Positions 7,431-15,087 of a stretch of DNA of 16,637 bases are shown here, piece by piece (the first letter of the stretch is position 1; every line of letters begins with the position of its first letter). This DNA is from CAZTBB01 sp964611755 (GTDB taxonomy: Bacteria > Pseudomonadota > Alphaproteobacteria > Micavibrionales > Micavibrionaceae). Location: positions 1-16,637 of the forward strand of contig CAZTBB010000039.1 in assembly GCA_964611755.1 (NCBI GenBank), written 5' to 3'. The translations under genes and the position numbers were made by a program. Below the pieces are notes generated by a model, which searched no databases, was not told the origin of the DNA, and saw only the letters and a list, made by a program, of their open reading frames with translations.

Positions 7431-8402
7431 ATGTCAAAAAACACGCAACCCCTTGTTACAATTGGATTAACCTGCTTTAACGCAAGCGAGACCATTGAGC
7501 GTGCTTTTAAAAGTGCCAAAACACAGGACTGGCCAAACACCGAAATAATTATTGTTGATGATAAGTCTGATGATAACTCTGTGGATATTATAAAATCGCT
7601 CATTAAGGGGCATAAAAAAGCAAAGCTTATTGTCCATAGAACAAACCGGGGCCCGGGTGGAGCGCGACAAACAATTCTCGAGAACGCTCAGGGTGCGTAT
7701 ATCACATTCTTTGATGACGACGACGACAGCGCGCCCAATCGCATCTCAGAGCAATATGAGGCTCTCAAATCAGCCGAAGACACCTATCACACCGGTCTTG
7801 TCGCATGCTATGCATCGGGGCAACGTCTCTACTCTAATGGTTACAGCATTCAATTACAGGCTATCGGTTCGCAAGAGCCCATCCCCAGCGGAATGGATGT
7901 GGCAAGGCGCCTGCTTTATTATGGGGGGCGCAAAGCCTTCTATGGTGCGGGCACGCCGACATGCTCTCTCATGATTGCAACCCAGACTCTCAAGGATATA
8001 GGCGGGTTTGATCCTGCTTTCCGCCGCGTGGAGGATGTCGACATGGCGATTAGGCTGGCCCTGAAGGGCGGGTATTTTATTGGAACAAAACATCCGCTTT
8101 TCACTCAATATGCGACCATTGCTTCTGATAAAGCGCCGGAAAAGAACCGTGATGCCGAAATCCAACTGGCCGAAAAGCATGCTGACTTTCTTAAACATGA
8201 AAATATGTATGAATATGCCAGGCGCTGGCCTGTGTTGCGATGCCATTACGCCCGCAAAGAATGGATAAGCTTTATCTCCATGGTCGGTGTGCTGTTAACC
8301 ATTGCCCCGATCAAAACATTGACACATTTATATTCCACGGGCCCCAAAAGGGCTATACATGGCTTTCGCCAACACAAAACAAAAGTTAGGTCAGCGCGAT
8401 GA
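7431..8402 (+). CDS. GT2-family glycosyltransferase (second of a tandem pair)
   Basis: A 323 aa GT2 enzyme and the likely paralogue of the gene just upstream: PLVTIGLTCFNASETI (7-22), DDKSDDNS (43-50), FFDDDDDS (93-100) and GGFDPAFRRVEDVD (191-204) match the neighbour block by block. Differences are a glycine-rich NRGPGGARQ instead of NLGVASSRN, and an extra Asp in the metal-binding run. Those regions contact the donor, so the two enzymes probably use different sugars or linkages (inference). The C-terminal third is hydrophobic then basic (SFISMVGVLLTIAPI, then a Lys/Arg/His-rich tail), consistent with peripheral membrane attachment. The ATG follows the preceding TAA with zero spacing, and the end overlaps the next gene by 4 bp (ATGA), so translational coupling is likely. 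Confidence 0.93.
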   Translation: MSKNTQPLVTIGLTCFNASETIERAFKSAKTQDWPNTEIIIVDDKSDDNSVDIIKSLIKGHKKAKLIVHRTNRGPGGARQTILENAQGAYITFFDDDDDSAPNRISEQYEALKSAEDTYHTGLVACYASGQRLYSNGYSIQLQAIGSQEPIPSGMDVARRLLYYGGRKAFYGAGTPTCSLMIATQTLKDIGGFDPAFRRVEDVDMAIRLALKGGYFIGTKHPLFTQYATIASDKAPEKNRDAEIQLAEKHADFLKHENMYEYARRWPVLRCHYARKEWISFISMVGVLLTIAPIKTLTHLYSTGPKRAIHGFRQHKTKVRSAR

Positions 8403-9505
8403 GAATACTAATCGCTAATCGTTTGATGCATAATATTGCCGGCGGGGTCGAGCGCATGGCAACGGCTCTGATGAATGATATGACCGCGCGGGGGCATGCA
8501 TGTGCCCTCCTCACATGGGATTATGAAGATGGGCAATCTTATTACCCCATGCATAAGGATATCATCTGGTTTAAACTCGGTATTGGCGACACAACGCGGC
8601 GTGCCACATGGGCAGAACGTCTGGTGCGTATGAAGGCCACAAGAGCGGCTGTTAAAGACTTTCAACCGGACATCATTGTCGGTTTTCAGGATGGCCCTTT
8701 CCAAGCTATGGCCTTATACACACTTGGCATGAATATCCCCGTCATTCTGGCCGAGCGGAATGCCCCGCATCGTTTTGATTACAAGAAAACCGGAAAATAC
8801 AAGGAATTAATCTTCCAAACCTATCGCGCCGCAAAGGCCATAACGGTACAATGCCCCAGCTATGTTGGGCGCTACCCCTCTTTTTTGCGGGATAAAATCA
8901 CCGTTATTCCCAACCCGGTTTTTCCACCGCAATCGGCCTCTCCCCACCCCAAGAAGACAAAGGATAAAAAAACTCTGCTCTCTGTCGGGCGGTTAGAATA
9001 TCAGAAAAATTATGACTGCCTTATTCTGGCCTACGCGCAAATAGCCGAGCAATTTCCGGATTGGATATTAAAAATTGTTGGTGAGGGTGATGACCGCCAA
9101 AAACTGGAAGCCCTGATTGAACAAAAAAATCTGCAGGACAAGATATTATTGCCGGGCACATCCAAAGATGTTGCCTCCCATTACAGAGAATCGAATTTAT
9201 TTGTTCTCCCCTCACGCTGGGAGGGGTTCCCGAATGTCCTCGCAGAGGCGATGAGCTATAAGCTAGCGTCAGCAGGCTTTTCAGACTGTGCCGGCGTTTG
9301 TGATTTGATTGAAAATAATAAAAATGGTATGCTTGCGCGTGGTAATAATGACCCGGAAACACTTGCGCAAATATTGAAAGAAATGATGGAAAATGCGCAG
9401 TTGAGGCAAAAGCTTGGAAAAAATGCTTTTGAATCCATCAAAGATTACAAGCCGGAAAGCGTTTATGCGCAATGGGAAAGCTTTTTAAGCAAGGCATGTA
9501 CTTGA
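8399..9505 (+). CDS. GT4-family glycosyltransferase (first of a tandem pair)
   Basis: GT-B fold retaining glycosyltransferase, 368 aa, the normal size. N-terminal acceptor domain: MRILIANRL and IAGGVERM (13-20, the GG.ER loop). C-terminal donor domain: LLSVGRLEYQKNYD (193-206), KIVGEGDDR (225-233), and the E-x7-E motif with Glu275 and Glu283 in SRWEGFPNVLAEAM. No membrane segment is seen. It shares unusual N-terminal phrases with the following gene (SYYP near 47-50 and GDTTRR at 63-68, against SFYP and GDVTQR there), so the two form a paralogous pair. It overlaps the previous GT2 gene by 4 bp. The sugar donor is not deducible; GT4 members of such loci often add hexoses, N-acetylhexosamines or rhamnose. 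Confidence 0.94.
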   Translation: MRILIANRLMHNIAGGVERMATALMNDMTARGHACALLTWDYEDGQSYYPMHKDIIWFKLGIGDTTRRATWAERLVRMKATRAAVKDFQPDIIVGFQDGPFQAMALYTLGMNIPVILAERNAPHRFDYKKTGKYKELIFQTYRAAKAITVQCPSYVGRYPSFLRDKITVIPNPVFPPQSASPHPKKTKDKKTLLSVGRLEYQKNYDCLILAYAQIAEQFPDWILKIVGEGDDRQKLEALIEQKNLQDKILLPGTSKDVASHYRESNLFVLPSRWEGFPNVLAEAMSYKLASAGFSDCAGVCDLIENNKNGMLARGNNDPETLAQILKEMMENAQLRQKLGKNAFESIKDYKPESVYAQWESFLSKACT

Positions 9506-9519
9506 GATAGATAATAACA

Positions 9520-10725
9520 ATGATGAAATTGATTTATGCGATTAAGACTTTGGATGAAACACGCGGCGGTGCCGAACGTGTTTTGCGCGATGTCACATCG
9601 GGTCTTGCCAATAAAGGGCATGATGTCTCCGTTTTGACCTTTGATCAAAAAGGCGGAGAATCCTTCTACCCCCTTAATACAAAGGTAAAGCGCATACATG
9701 TGAGCATAGGCGATGTCACACAGCGCTCTAATCCGCTTCAGACAGTCAAAAGAATTCTGGCCCTGCGTAAAACGATCATGGCAGAAAAACCGGATGCCGT
9801 TGTCGCCTTTATGCATAGCATGTTTATTCCCATTGCTTTTGCGCTGGCCGGCACAGGCATTCCCGTTATCGCAAGTGAACATATTGTTCCGGATTATTAT
9901 AAAAACAGAAAGCTGGAATTTGCTTTGATGGTGCTGGCTTCTTTTTTGGTCAAACGCATCACCGTTTTGTCCGAGAAGGTTAAATCCCTCTACCCCCCTA
10001 TTTTGCAATCCCGCATGGATGTCATGCCAAATCCTGTTGATGATACGGATGAAAATGCAGATGTTCTTGCCACCCAAAAACGCCGCAAAACCATTCTGAA
10101 TGTTGGTCGTCTGGACCCACAAAAAGATCAGGAATCACTGATTCATGCTTTTGCACTTTTGGCCCCCCATTATCCGGAATGGGATTTGCGTATTGTGGGT
10201 GAAGGTGCACTCCGCCCTCAGCTGGAAGATCTTGTCGATACATACGGCCTGCAAGACCGTATTCAATTGCCCGGAACAACAAACATGATTGGGAAAGAAT
10301 ATCAAAATGCCCAGATATTTGCGATGTCATCCAAATTCGAAGCCTTTGGCCTGGCAACTGTAGAGGCTATGGCATACGGAGTTCCAGCCGTCGGGTATGC
10401 GGATTGTCCAGGAACGAACGAGGTCATTAAAGATCAATATAATGGCCTGCTTGTGAGCGGTAATAACAGAGCACACGCCTTTTCCAAAGGTTTAGAAGCC
10501 CTGATGAATAATGGTGCCTTGCGCCGTGAACTTGGTATGAATGCCAAGCAATCCTCTACCGATTACAGACCTGAGAAGATTGTGAATAGTTGGGAGGCCC
10601 TTATTGATACTGTGAAGGCAGGGGCAGCAAATAGCCCTAAAGCAAGGTGCTTTAAACGCATGGGTGTCCCTGAACAAACACAAAACCCGTCACACAACAC
10701 CCCACATAACAAGAAGGTAAGTTAA
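9520..10725 (+). CDS. GT4-family glycosyltransferase (second of a tandem pair), with C-terminal tail
   Basis: GT-B retaining glycosyltransferase of 401 aa. TRGGAERVL (14-22), LNVGRLDPQKDQ (193-204), RIVGEGALR (224-232), and E-x7-E with Glu274 and Glu282 in SKFEAFGLATVEAM are all intact. The catalytic part ends near residue 366 (NSWEALIDTVKA), where its upstream paralogue also ends (AQWESFLSKACT). The last ~35 residues form a polar, Pro/Asn/Lys-rich tail with no counterpart there. The tail DNA holds a short hairpin (10638-10654), and the stop overlaps the convergent metallo-hydrolase gene by 4 bp. The start is one of two adjacent ATGs (9520 or 9523); a GAGAT lies upstream. It is the last gene of the polysaccharide operon on this strand. 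Donor sugar unknown. Confidence 0.94.
   Translation: MMKLIYAIKTLDETRGGAERVLRDVTSGLANKGHDVSVLTFDQKGGESFYPLNTKVKRIHVSIGDVTQRSNPLQTVKRILALRKTIMAEKPDAVVAFMHSMFIPIAFALAGTGIPVIASEHIVPDYYKNRKLEFALMVLASFLVKRITVLSEKVKSLYPPILQSRMDVMPNPVDDTDENADVLATQKRRKTILNVGRLDPQKDQESLIHAFALLAPHYPEWDLRIVGEGALRPQLEDLVDTYGLQDRIQLPGTTNMIGKEYQNAQIFAMSSKFEAFGLATVEAMAYGVPAVGYADCPGTNEVIKDQYNGLLVSGNNRAHAFSKGLEALMNNGALRRELGMNAKQSSTDYRPEKIVNSWEALIDTVKAGAANSPKARCFKRMGVPEQTQNPSHNTPHNKKVS
10638..10654. other. Perfect 7-bp stem-loop in the tail of the last glycosyltransferase gene
   Basis: TAAAGCA and TGCTTTA pair perfectly around a 3-base AGG loop. The stem has only two G-C pairs and just three T residues on its 3' side, so it is at best a weak terminator. 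It lies within the non-conserved 3' extension of the second GT4 gene. The inverted repeat is directly visible; its function is a guess. Confidence 0.25.
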
Positions 10726-11513
10726 AATCTTAACGTCATCCCGTCATAACACGGGATATAACCATCCGGTAATTCATCCAGAAGCGTTTGATAATCCATT
10801 TGTAGCGAGAGGCTGGTTAAATAAACAGTCTCTGCACCTATCTGGTCATTCAACGCATAAATCGTATCCAAATTTGCATGCACCGGATTTGATTCCTGCT
10901 TGTAAGCCGCGCAATCCACAACCCAGCTTTTTACACCTCTTAGAGCATCTATAGCGGGCTGATCCAGTTTTAAAATATCAACACTATAAGCAAAATCACC
11001 AAACCGGTAGCCAAGAGATTCACACGTGCCGTGATCTTGTTCAAAGGCTATGAAGCTCAGATCACCAATAGATATTTGCTTGCTGTAATCCTCTTCCTCA
11101 ATAATATGGGGCTCGAGAAGCCCCGGATAAATCTCATGATTGCCGCCATCAAACAAATAGAAAAAGCGGTGACGCAATATGTCAATAGAGCTACGGCTGG
11201 CATAAATAGGCACCTTATCCATTTGATTGCGAAACTTAATAACGCGCAGCTCGTCGATACCGTTGATATGATCCGCATGTGTATGCGTGTAGAGAACCGC
11301 ATCAATGTGAGATATTTTTTCACGATTGAGTTGTGAGCGAAAATCCGGCCCAGTATCAATGATTAATGACGTGCCTCCGCTTGATTGAATGTGAATAGAA
11401 CACCGTGAGCGCTGATTTTTAGGCTCACTTGGATCACAATCCCCCCAATACCCGCCAATAGCAGGCACACCTGTGGAGTTTCCGCATCCCAGTATTGTAA
11501 CATCAAAGCTCAT
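10722..11513 (-). CDS. Metallo-beta-lactamase-fold hydrolase, PhnP-like
   Basis: Cytoplasmic 263 aa hydrolase related to PhnP and RNase Z-type phosphodiesterases; the usual partner gene downstream of tatD in Alphaproteobacteria. Its physiological substrate is not established. The N-terminal GCGNSTGVPAIGG (9-21) and the CDPSEPKNQRSRCS segment (26-39) match this subfamily. The core metal motif THTHADH is at 76-82 (His77, His79, Asp81, His82), His161 is in EQDHG and the bridging Asp179 in YSVDI. Near the C-terminus, where I expect a further His in a T-x-x-H-x-x-x-D-Y pattern, the sequence is TSLSLQMDY, with Ser236 at that place. The protein ends in the family-like CYDGMTLRF. It overlaps tatD by 4 bp at its start and the convergent glycosyltransferase gene by 4 bp at its end. 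Fold certain; activity uncertain because of the possible missing ligand. Confidence 0.92.
   Translation of the reverse strand: MSFDVTILGCGNSTGVPAIGGYWGDCDPSEPKNQRSRCSIHIQSSGGTSLIIDTGPDFRSQLNREKISHIDAVLYTHTHADHINGIDELRVIKFRNQMDKVPIYASRSSIDILRHRFFYLFDGGNHEIYPGLLEPHIIEEEDYSKQISIGDLSFIAFEQDHGTCESLGYRFGDFAYSVDILKLDQPAIDALRGVKSWVVDCAAYKQESNPVHANLDTIYALNDQIGAETVYLTSLSLQMDYQTLLDELPDGYIPCYDGMTLRF
10738..10757. other. Stem-loop at the convergent operon junction, candidate weak terminator
   Basis: ATCCCGT (10738-10744) and ACGGGAT (10751-10757) form a perfect 7-bp stem with a 6-base loop, just beyond the plus-strand stop and inside the last codons of the minus-strand metallo-hydrolase gene. No T tract follows on either strand, so intrinsic termination is doubtful. 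A smaller palindrome, GTTAA/TTAAC (10721-10734), covers the overlapping stop codons. As the only structure where the two operons meet it is worth recording, but it may simply reflect coding sequence. Confidence 0.25.
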
Positions 11514-12301
11514 ACCAACTCTGCCTTACTAAAAAGCCTGAAAAAGTTTTCTTTTGAATGGGTTGCAACCTCTTCTTCAGAAATATTTTTAAGTTCTGCC
11601 AAAAACTTACCCGTTTGCTGTACGTGTTTAGGGTGATTGGTTTTACCACGATATGGCACAGGCGCGAGATAAGGTGCATCTGTTTCTACAAGAATACGAT
11701 CCAGGGGGATGTCTTTTGCTATGTCTTGCAGATCCTGTGCTTGTTTGAAGGTAACAATGCCGGAGAATGAAACGTATAATCCAAGCTCGAGCCCCTTCTC
11801 CGCCAATGCGCGCCCGGATGAAAAACAATGCAAAACGCCTTTTAATTGCCCCTGCCCGACATCTTGTAAAATCTCGGCAGTGTCCTTATCAGCATCGCGC
11901 GTATGAATAATAACCGGAAGTTCTGTCTCAAGGCACGCCTCTATATGCTTGATAAAGCATTCTTTTTGCTTATCAACGGGCGAAAAATCATAATAATAAT
12001 CCAAACCCGTTTCACCAATGCCAATCACATGAGGCGCTTGTGTTTTTTCGACAATCTCCTCGCGTGTTATCGCAATCTCTTCGACTTTGCCGCTCTCATG
12101 CGGATGTGTCCCGATGGTACACCAAACATTCTCATGGGTGGCCGCTATAGCATCCACCTCTTTAAACTCATCAGAGATACGGCAACAAATCGTGAGCATC
12201 CCATCAATGCCGGCCGCCTTGGCTTCATTGATAATCTGCCCGGGCGAGCCAAGCTCTCTAATTTTCTTATGATTGAGATGGCAATGCGAGTCGATCCACA
12301 T
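11510..12301 (-). CDS. tatD: TatD-family metal-dependent hydrolase / DNase
   Basis: TIM-barrel amidohydrolase-type nuclease, 263 aa, full length for TatD. All expected metal ligands are visible: His6 and His8 in DSHCHLN, Glu97 in IGETGLDYY, His133 in IIHTRDAD, His158 in LHCFSSG and Asp208 in VETDAPYLAP, followed by RGKTNHP. TatD proteins are 3'-5' exonucleases or deoxyribonucleases implicated in DNA repair and fragment turnover; the name comes from the E. coli tat operon, but they are not part of protein export. Its ATG directly follows the metG stop with no gap, and its stop overlaps the metallo-hydrolase start in an ATGA, so it is part of the operon and probably translationally coupled. Confidence 0.96.
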   Translation of the reverse strand: MWIDSHCHLNHKKIRELGSPGQIINEAKAAGIDGMLTICCRISDEFKEVDAIAATHENVWCTIGTHPHESGKVEEIAITREEIVEKTQAPHVIGIGETGLDYYYDFSPVDKQKECFIKHIEACLETELPVIIHTRDADKDTAEILQDVGQGQLKGVLHCFSSGRALAEKGLELGLYVSFSGIVTFKQAQDLQDIAKDIPLDRILVETDAPYLAPVPYRGKTNHPKHVQQTGKFLAELKNISEEEVATHSKENFFRLFSKAELV

Positions 12302-13882
12302 TTACCCGCTCGCTTGCTGTTTTTGGTCATCATCCACAACAATACGCGGGAAGACACCCTCAGGCTTTTCCAGAGGCGTTCCAGCCTTCACCGCGTGTTC
12401 ATCGCTAAGATGCGCAAAGCTACGCGCATCATCGGCAATGCCAAGCTGATCCAAAATTTTAGATGCGGCATCCGGCGTAACGGGCTGGACAAGAATAGCG
12501 AAGCAACGGAAAAGCTCAGCCAGAACATAAAGAACCGTCTTCATGCGCTCCGGATCTTCCTTTTTTAATGTCCATGGGGCCTGCGCATCCACATAGGCGT
12601 TCGCTTCCCCTATAGCACGCCAAATCTCTTCCAGTGCCCGGTGGATTTTAAACGCATTGAACTGCTCGCGCACGACAGGCATCACATCCTCACGCACGAG
12701 CTTAAGAATGGCCAGATCGTCTGCTGTAAATTCTTCGGGAGATGGAATTTGCTCCTCACAATTTTTATACATCATAGAGAGCGAACGTTGTCCCAGATTG
12801 CCTAGAGCATTCGCCAAATCGGCATTGATTCGCGTAATAGCCCCCTCATGTGAGAAATTACCATCTTGCCCATGAGGGATTTCACGCATCAGCAAATAGC
12901 GAATTTGATCCAGCCCGAATGTTTCCACCAAACCATCCGGCGATAACACATTACCAACAGATTTGGACATTTTTTGCCCTTGCACATTAATGAAGCCATG
13001 CGCAAAAACCGTCTTAGGCAAATCAATACCAGCGCTCATCAAGAAAGCCGGCCAATAGACTGTATGGAAGCGAATAATATCTTTCCCGATCACATGATAA
13101 TCAGCCGGCCAATATTTTTGATATTGGGCATCTGATGTGTCCGGATACCCAACAGCCGTAATATAATTTGTCAGCGCATCAAGCCAGACATACATCACAT
13201 GGTCTTCATCATCCGGCACAGGAATCCCCCAGCTCAGGCGTGATTTATGACGTGAAATGGACAGGTCTTTCAGGCCGCCTTCTTGCCCTACAAAAGCCAT
13301 CACCTCATTGCGACGCGCGGACGGTTCTATGAATTCAGGATGCGCCTTGTAATAAGCCATTAATTTATCGGTATAGGCGGAAAGCTTAAAGAAATAACTC
13401 TCTTCTTCTACCCATTTGACTTCTGTGCCATTGGGCGAGAGCTTTTCACCGGTTTTCTCATCTGTGACCAGCTCGTCTTCTGTGAAGTAACCCTCTTCAC
13501 GCACAGAATACCAGCCCTCATATTTACCAAGATAAATATCGCCATTTTCTTTCAATTTAAGCCATAAATCTTGTGCAGCTTTATAGTGCCGTGGTTCTGT
13601 CGTGCGAATAAAATCATCATTCGATATGGCAAGCGTCTTGGTCATGCGCTCAAATTCGGCAGCATTCTGATCCGCAAACTCCTTAGCCTCCATGCCATTT
13701 TGCTCGGCCGTCTTGTGAACCTTCTCACCATGTTCATCCGTGCCGGTCAGAAACATGACATCCTTGCCGTCCAATCTTTGGAAGCGCGCCATCACATCCG
13801 TTAAAATGGCCTCATAGGCATGCCCCAAATGCGGGACACCATTCACATAGGAAATCGCAGTGGTGATATAGAAATTACTCAT
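12302..13882 (-). CDS. metG: Methionyl-tRNA synthetase
   Basis: Charges tRNA-Met with methionine; essential cytoplasmic class I synthetase. The protein has 526 aa. The HIGH-type signature is HLGH (18-21, within GVPHLGHAYEAI) and the KMSKS loop is exact at 304-308 (GQKMSKSVGN). GTDEHGEK (47-54) and the WLDALTNYI block (233-241) are typical. The connective region (about 120-165) contains no cysteine quartet, so it is of the zinc-free type seen in Alphaproteobacteria. The C-terminal anticodon helical bundle is present, but there is no appended tRNA-binding EMAP-like domain, so this is the shorter form. Its start overlaps the holB stop by 4 bp (ATGA) and its stop abuts tatD. It looks complete. 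Confidence 0.98.
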   Translation of the reverse strand: MSNFYITTAISYVNGVPHLGHAYEAILTDVMARFQRLDGKDVMFLTGTDEHGEKVHKTAEQNGMEAKEFADQNAAEFERMTKTLAISNDDFIRTTEPRHYKAAQDLWLKLKENGDIYLGKYEGWYSVREEGYFTEDELVTDEKTGEKLSPNGTEVKWVEEESYFFKLSAYTDKLMAYYKAHPEFIEPSARRNEVMAFVGQEGGLKDLSISRHKSRLSWGIPVPDDEDHVMYVWLDALTNYITAVGYPDTSDAQYQKYWPADYHVIGKDIIRFHTVYWPAFLMSAGIDLPKTVFAHGFINVQGQKMSKSVGNVLSPDGLVETFGLDQIRYLLMREIPHGQDGNFSHEGAITRINADLANALGNLGQRSLSMMYKNCEEQIPSPEEFTADDLAILKLVREDVMPVVREQFNAFKIHRALEEIWRAIGEANAYVDAQAPWTLKKEDPERMKTVLYVLAELFRCFAILVQPVTPDAASKILDQLGIADDARSFAHLSDEHAVKAGTPLEKPEGVFPRIVVDDDQKQQASG

Positions 13883-15075
13883 AAATTATTTTGCCTTATT
13901 ATTTCAAACGTCTCTAATACGCTTTGTGCCTTACCAAGATTACCGCGCTCTGTACGGTCAAAATGCTCTTTGAGGTTTTCACTGAGCTTTATTAACTGAA
14001 CGAGAGATAACTCATTGTATATGTCATGAAAGACATCCAATGCAAGCGGCCCTCGCATAGTTTGTTCACCGCGCGCCTTCATAAATAAAAGCTGACGGAA
14101 AAGCCATTGTGTTATGTCCTGAAAATGTTGGTAGGCACTCTCCTGACCGCTGCGCGCCATGTCATCGCCAAGAGCATGAATATCACCCCAATCAAAATCA
14201 GGATAGGTTTGCATCACACTCAGGATTTTAGCCAAAACATCCAGCCCGCCATTCTCGACAAAATTAATCGCATTACCAAGACTGCCATCGCTCAAATAGC
14301 AAAGATTCTCTAACTCCTGCGCATTAAAGTGATGGCCTTGTGCCATAATCAGGCTTTTAAGGCTCTCCTCCGACAACGTATTGAAGTTAACAACACGGGA
14401 ACGTGATTTAATCGTAGGAATAAGTGCACCTAATCTATGGGCAACCAAAATGAGCAACGTATTCTTAGGAGGTTCTTCCAAAATTTTAAGCAATGCATTT
14501 TGGGCATTGCGATTCATGGTATCCGCATCATCAATAAGAACAATACGCCAGCCACCCTCAGATGCGCTCATGCGCAAGAACGGTGCAACGCTCCGTAATT
14601 GGTCAACTTCAAGACTGGCCTTGAATTTATTTTTATCGGCATCATAATAACGCTCCAGCGCCCTGAAATCAGGATGACCACCCGATAAAACTCGCTTAAC
14701 GGAAGGATGATCTGGGTCACTATCAAGGCTATCGCATATCTCTTCCGGAAGATCATCTCCCCCAAAAAGAGCATCTTGGTCGGGATCTTTAATTCCCCTT
14801 GCCATTAAAAATTTTGTCAGCTGGTAAGCCATACTGGCCTTACCAATCCCCTTCTGACCGGAAAAAATCAAGGCGTGCGGCATACGATCTGATGCCACAA
14901 GCTCAACAAGCATGGCTTCTATTTTTTCATGGCCCATTATTTTTGTACAATATTTGGGATGGCGATCTTGGCTGTCCGCCGAGTCAAGGCTATCGGGGCT
15001 TAGATCCTCTATAAGAACCTCATCCTGTGCCGCCGGCGCTTCTTTTACGCTGTCATCATTGCCAAATAAATCCAT
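13879..15075 (-). CDS. holB: DNA polymerase III subunit delta' (clamp-loader component)
   Basis: Part of the sliding-clamp loader with delta and the DnaX subunits. The protein is 398 aa, somewhat longer than the E. coli subunit. Residues 1-40 form an acidic, Asp/Ser-rich leader likely to be disordered. The AAA+ core begins with IMGHEKIEAML (46-56). The P-loop is GQKGIGKAS (73-81), with Ala following the Lys where an active ATPase has Thr or Ser, in keeping with delta' being a non-hydrolysing wrench. Walker B-like IVLIDDAD is at 178-185, ALLKILEEPP (194-203) is the most diagnostic block, and the SRC-type element reads KSRSRVV (223-229), with Ser for Cys. The enteric zinc-binding cysteine cluster is missing; in its place is an insert with DPDHPSVKRVLSGGHPDF (120-137), typical of alphaproteobacterial versions. 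It lies 12 bp after tmk and overlaps metG by 4 bp. Confidence 0.95.
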   Translation of the reverse strand: MDLFGNDDSVKEAPAAQDEVLIEDLSPDSLDSADSQDRHPKYCTKIMGHEKIEAMLVELVASDRMPHALIFSGQKGIGKASMAYQLTKFLMARGIKDPDQDALFGGDDLPEEICDSLDSDPDHPSVKRVLSGGHPDFRALERYYDADKNKFKASLEVDQLRSVAPFLRMSASEGGWRIVLIDDADTMNRNAQNALLKILEEPPKNTLLILVAHRLGALIPTIKSRSRVVNFNTLSEESLKSLIMAQGHHFNAQELENLCYLSDGSLGNAINFVENGGLDVLAKILSVMQTYPDFDWGDIHALGDDMARSGQESAYQHFQDITQWLFRQLLFMKARGEQTMRGPLALDVFHDIYNELSLVQLIKLSENLKEHFDRTERGNLGKAQSVLETFEIIRQNNL

Positions 15076-15087
15076 GATGACATTATA

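Noticed and set aside
7854..8246. Minus-strand open frame opposite the second GT2 gene
   Set aside because: A shadow of a well-supported GT2 coding sequence; Cys/His/Arg-rich composition without motifs.
9463..10122. Long minus-strand open frame (219 codons) opposite the second GT4 gene
   Set aside because: The GT4 frame on the plus strand has complete motifs; the antisense product has no recognisable motif or operon context.
10721..10734. GTTAA/TTAAC palindrome as an intrinsic terminator or operator
   Set aside because: The stem is five A/T-rich pairs over overlapping stop codons; it is too weak and expected by chance.
11903..12568. Plus-strand open frame (221 codons) opposite tatD and metG
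   Set aside because: It spans the junction of two certain genes and its product lacks family features, so it is a shadow frame.
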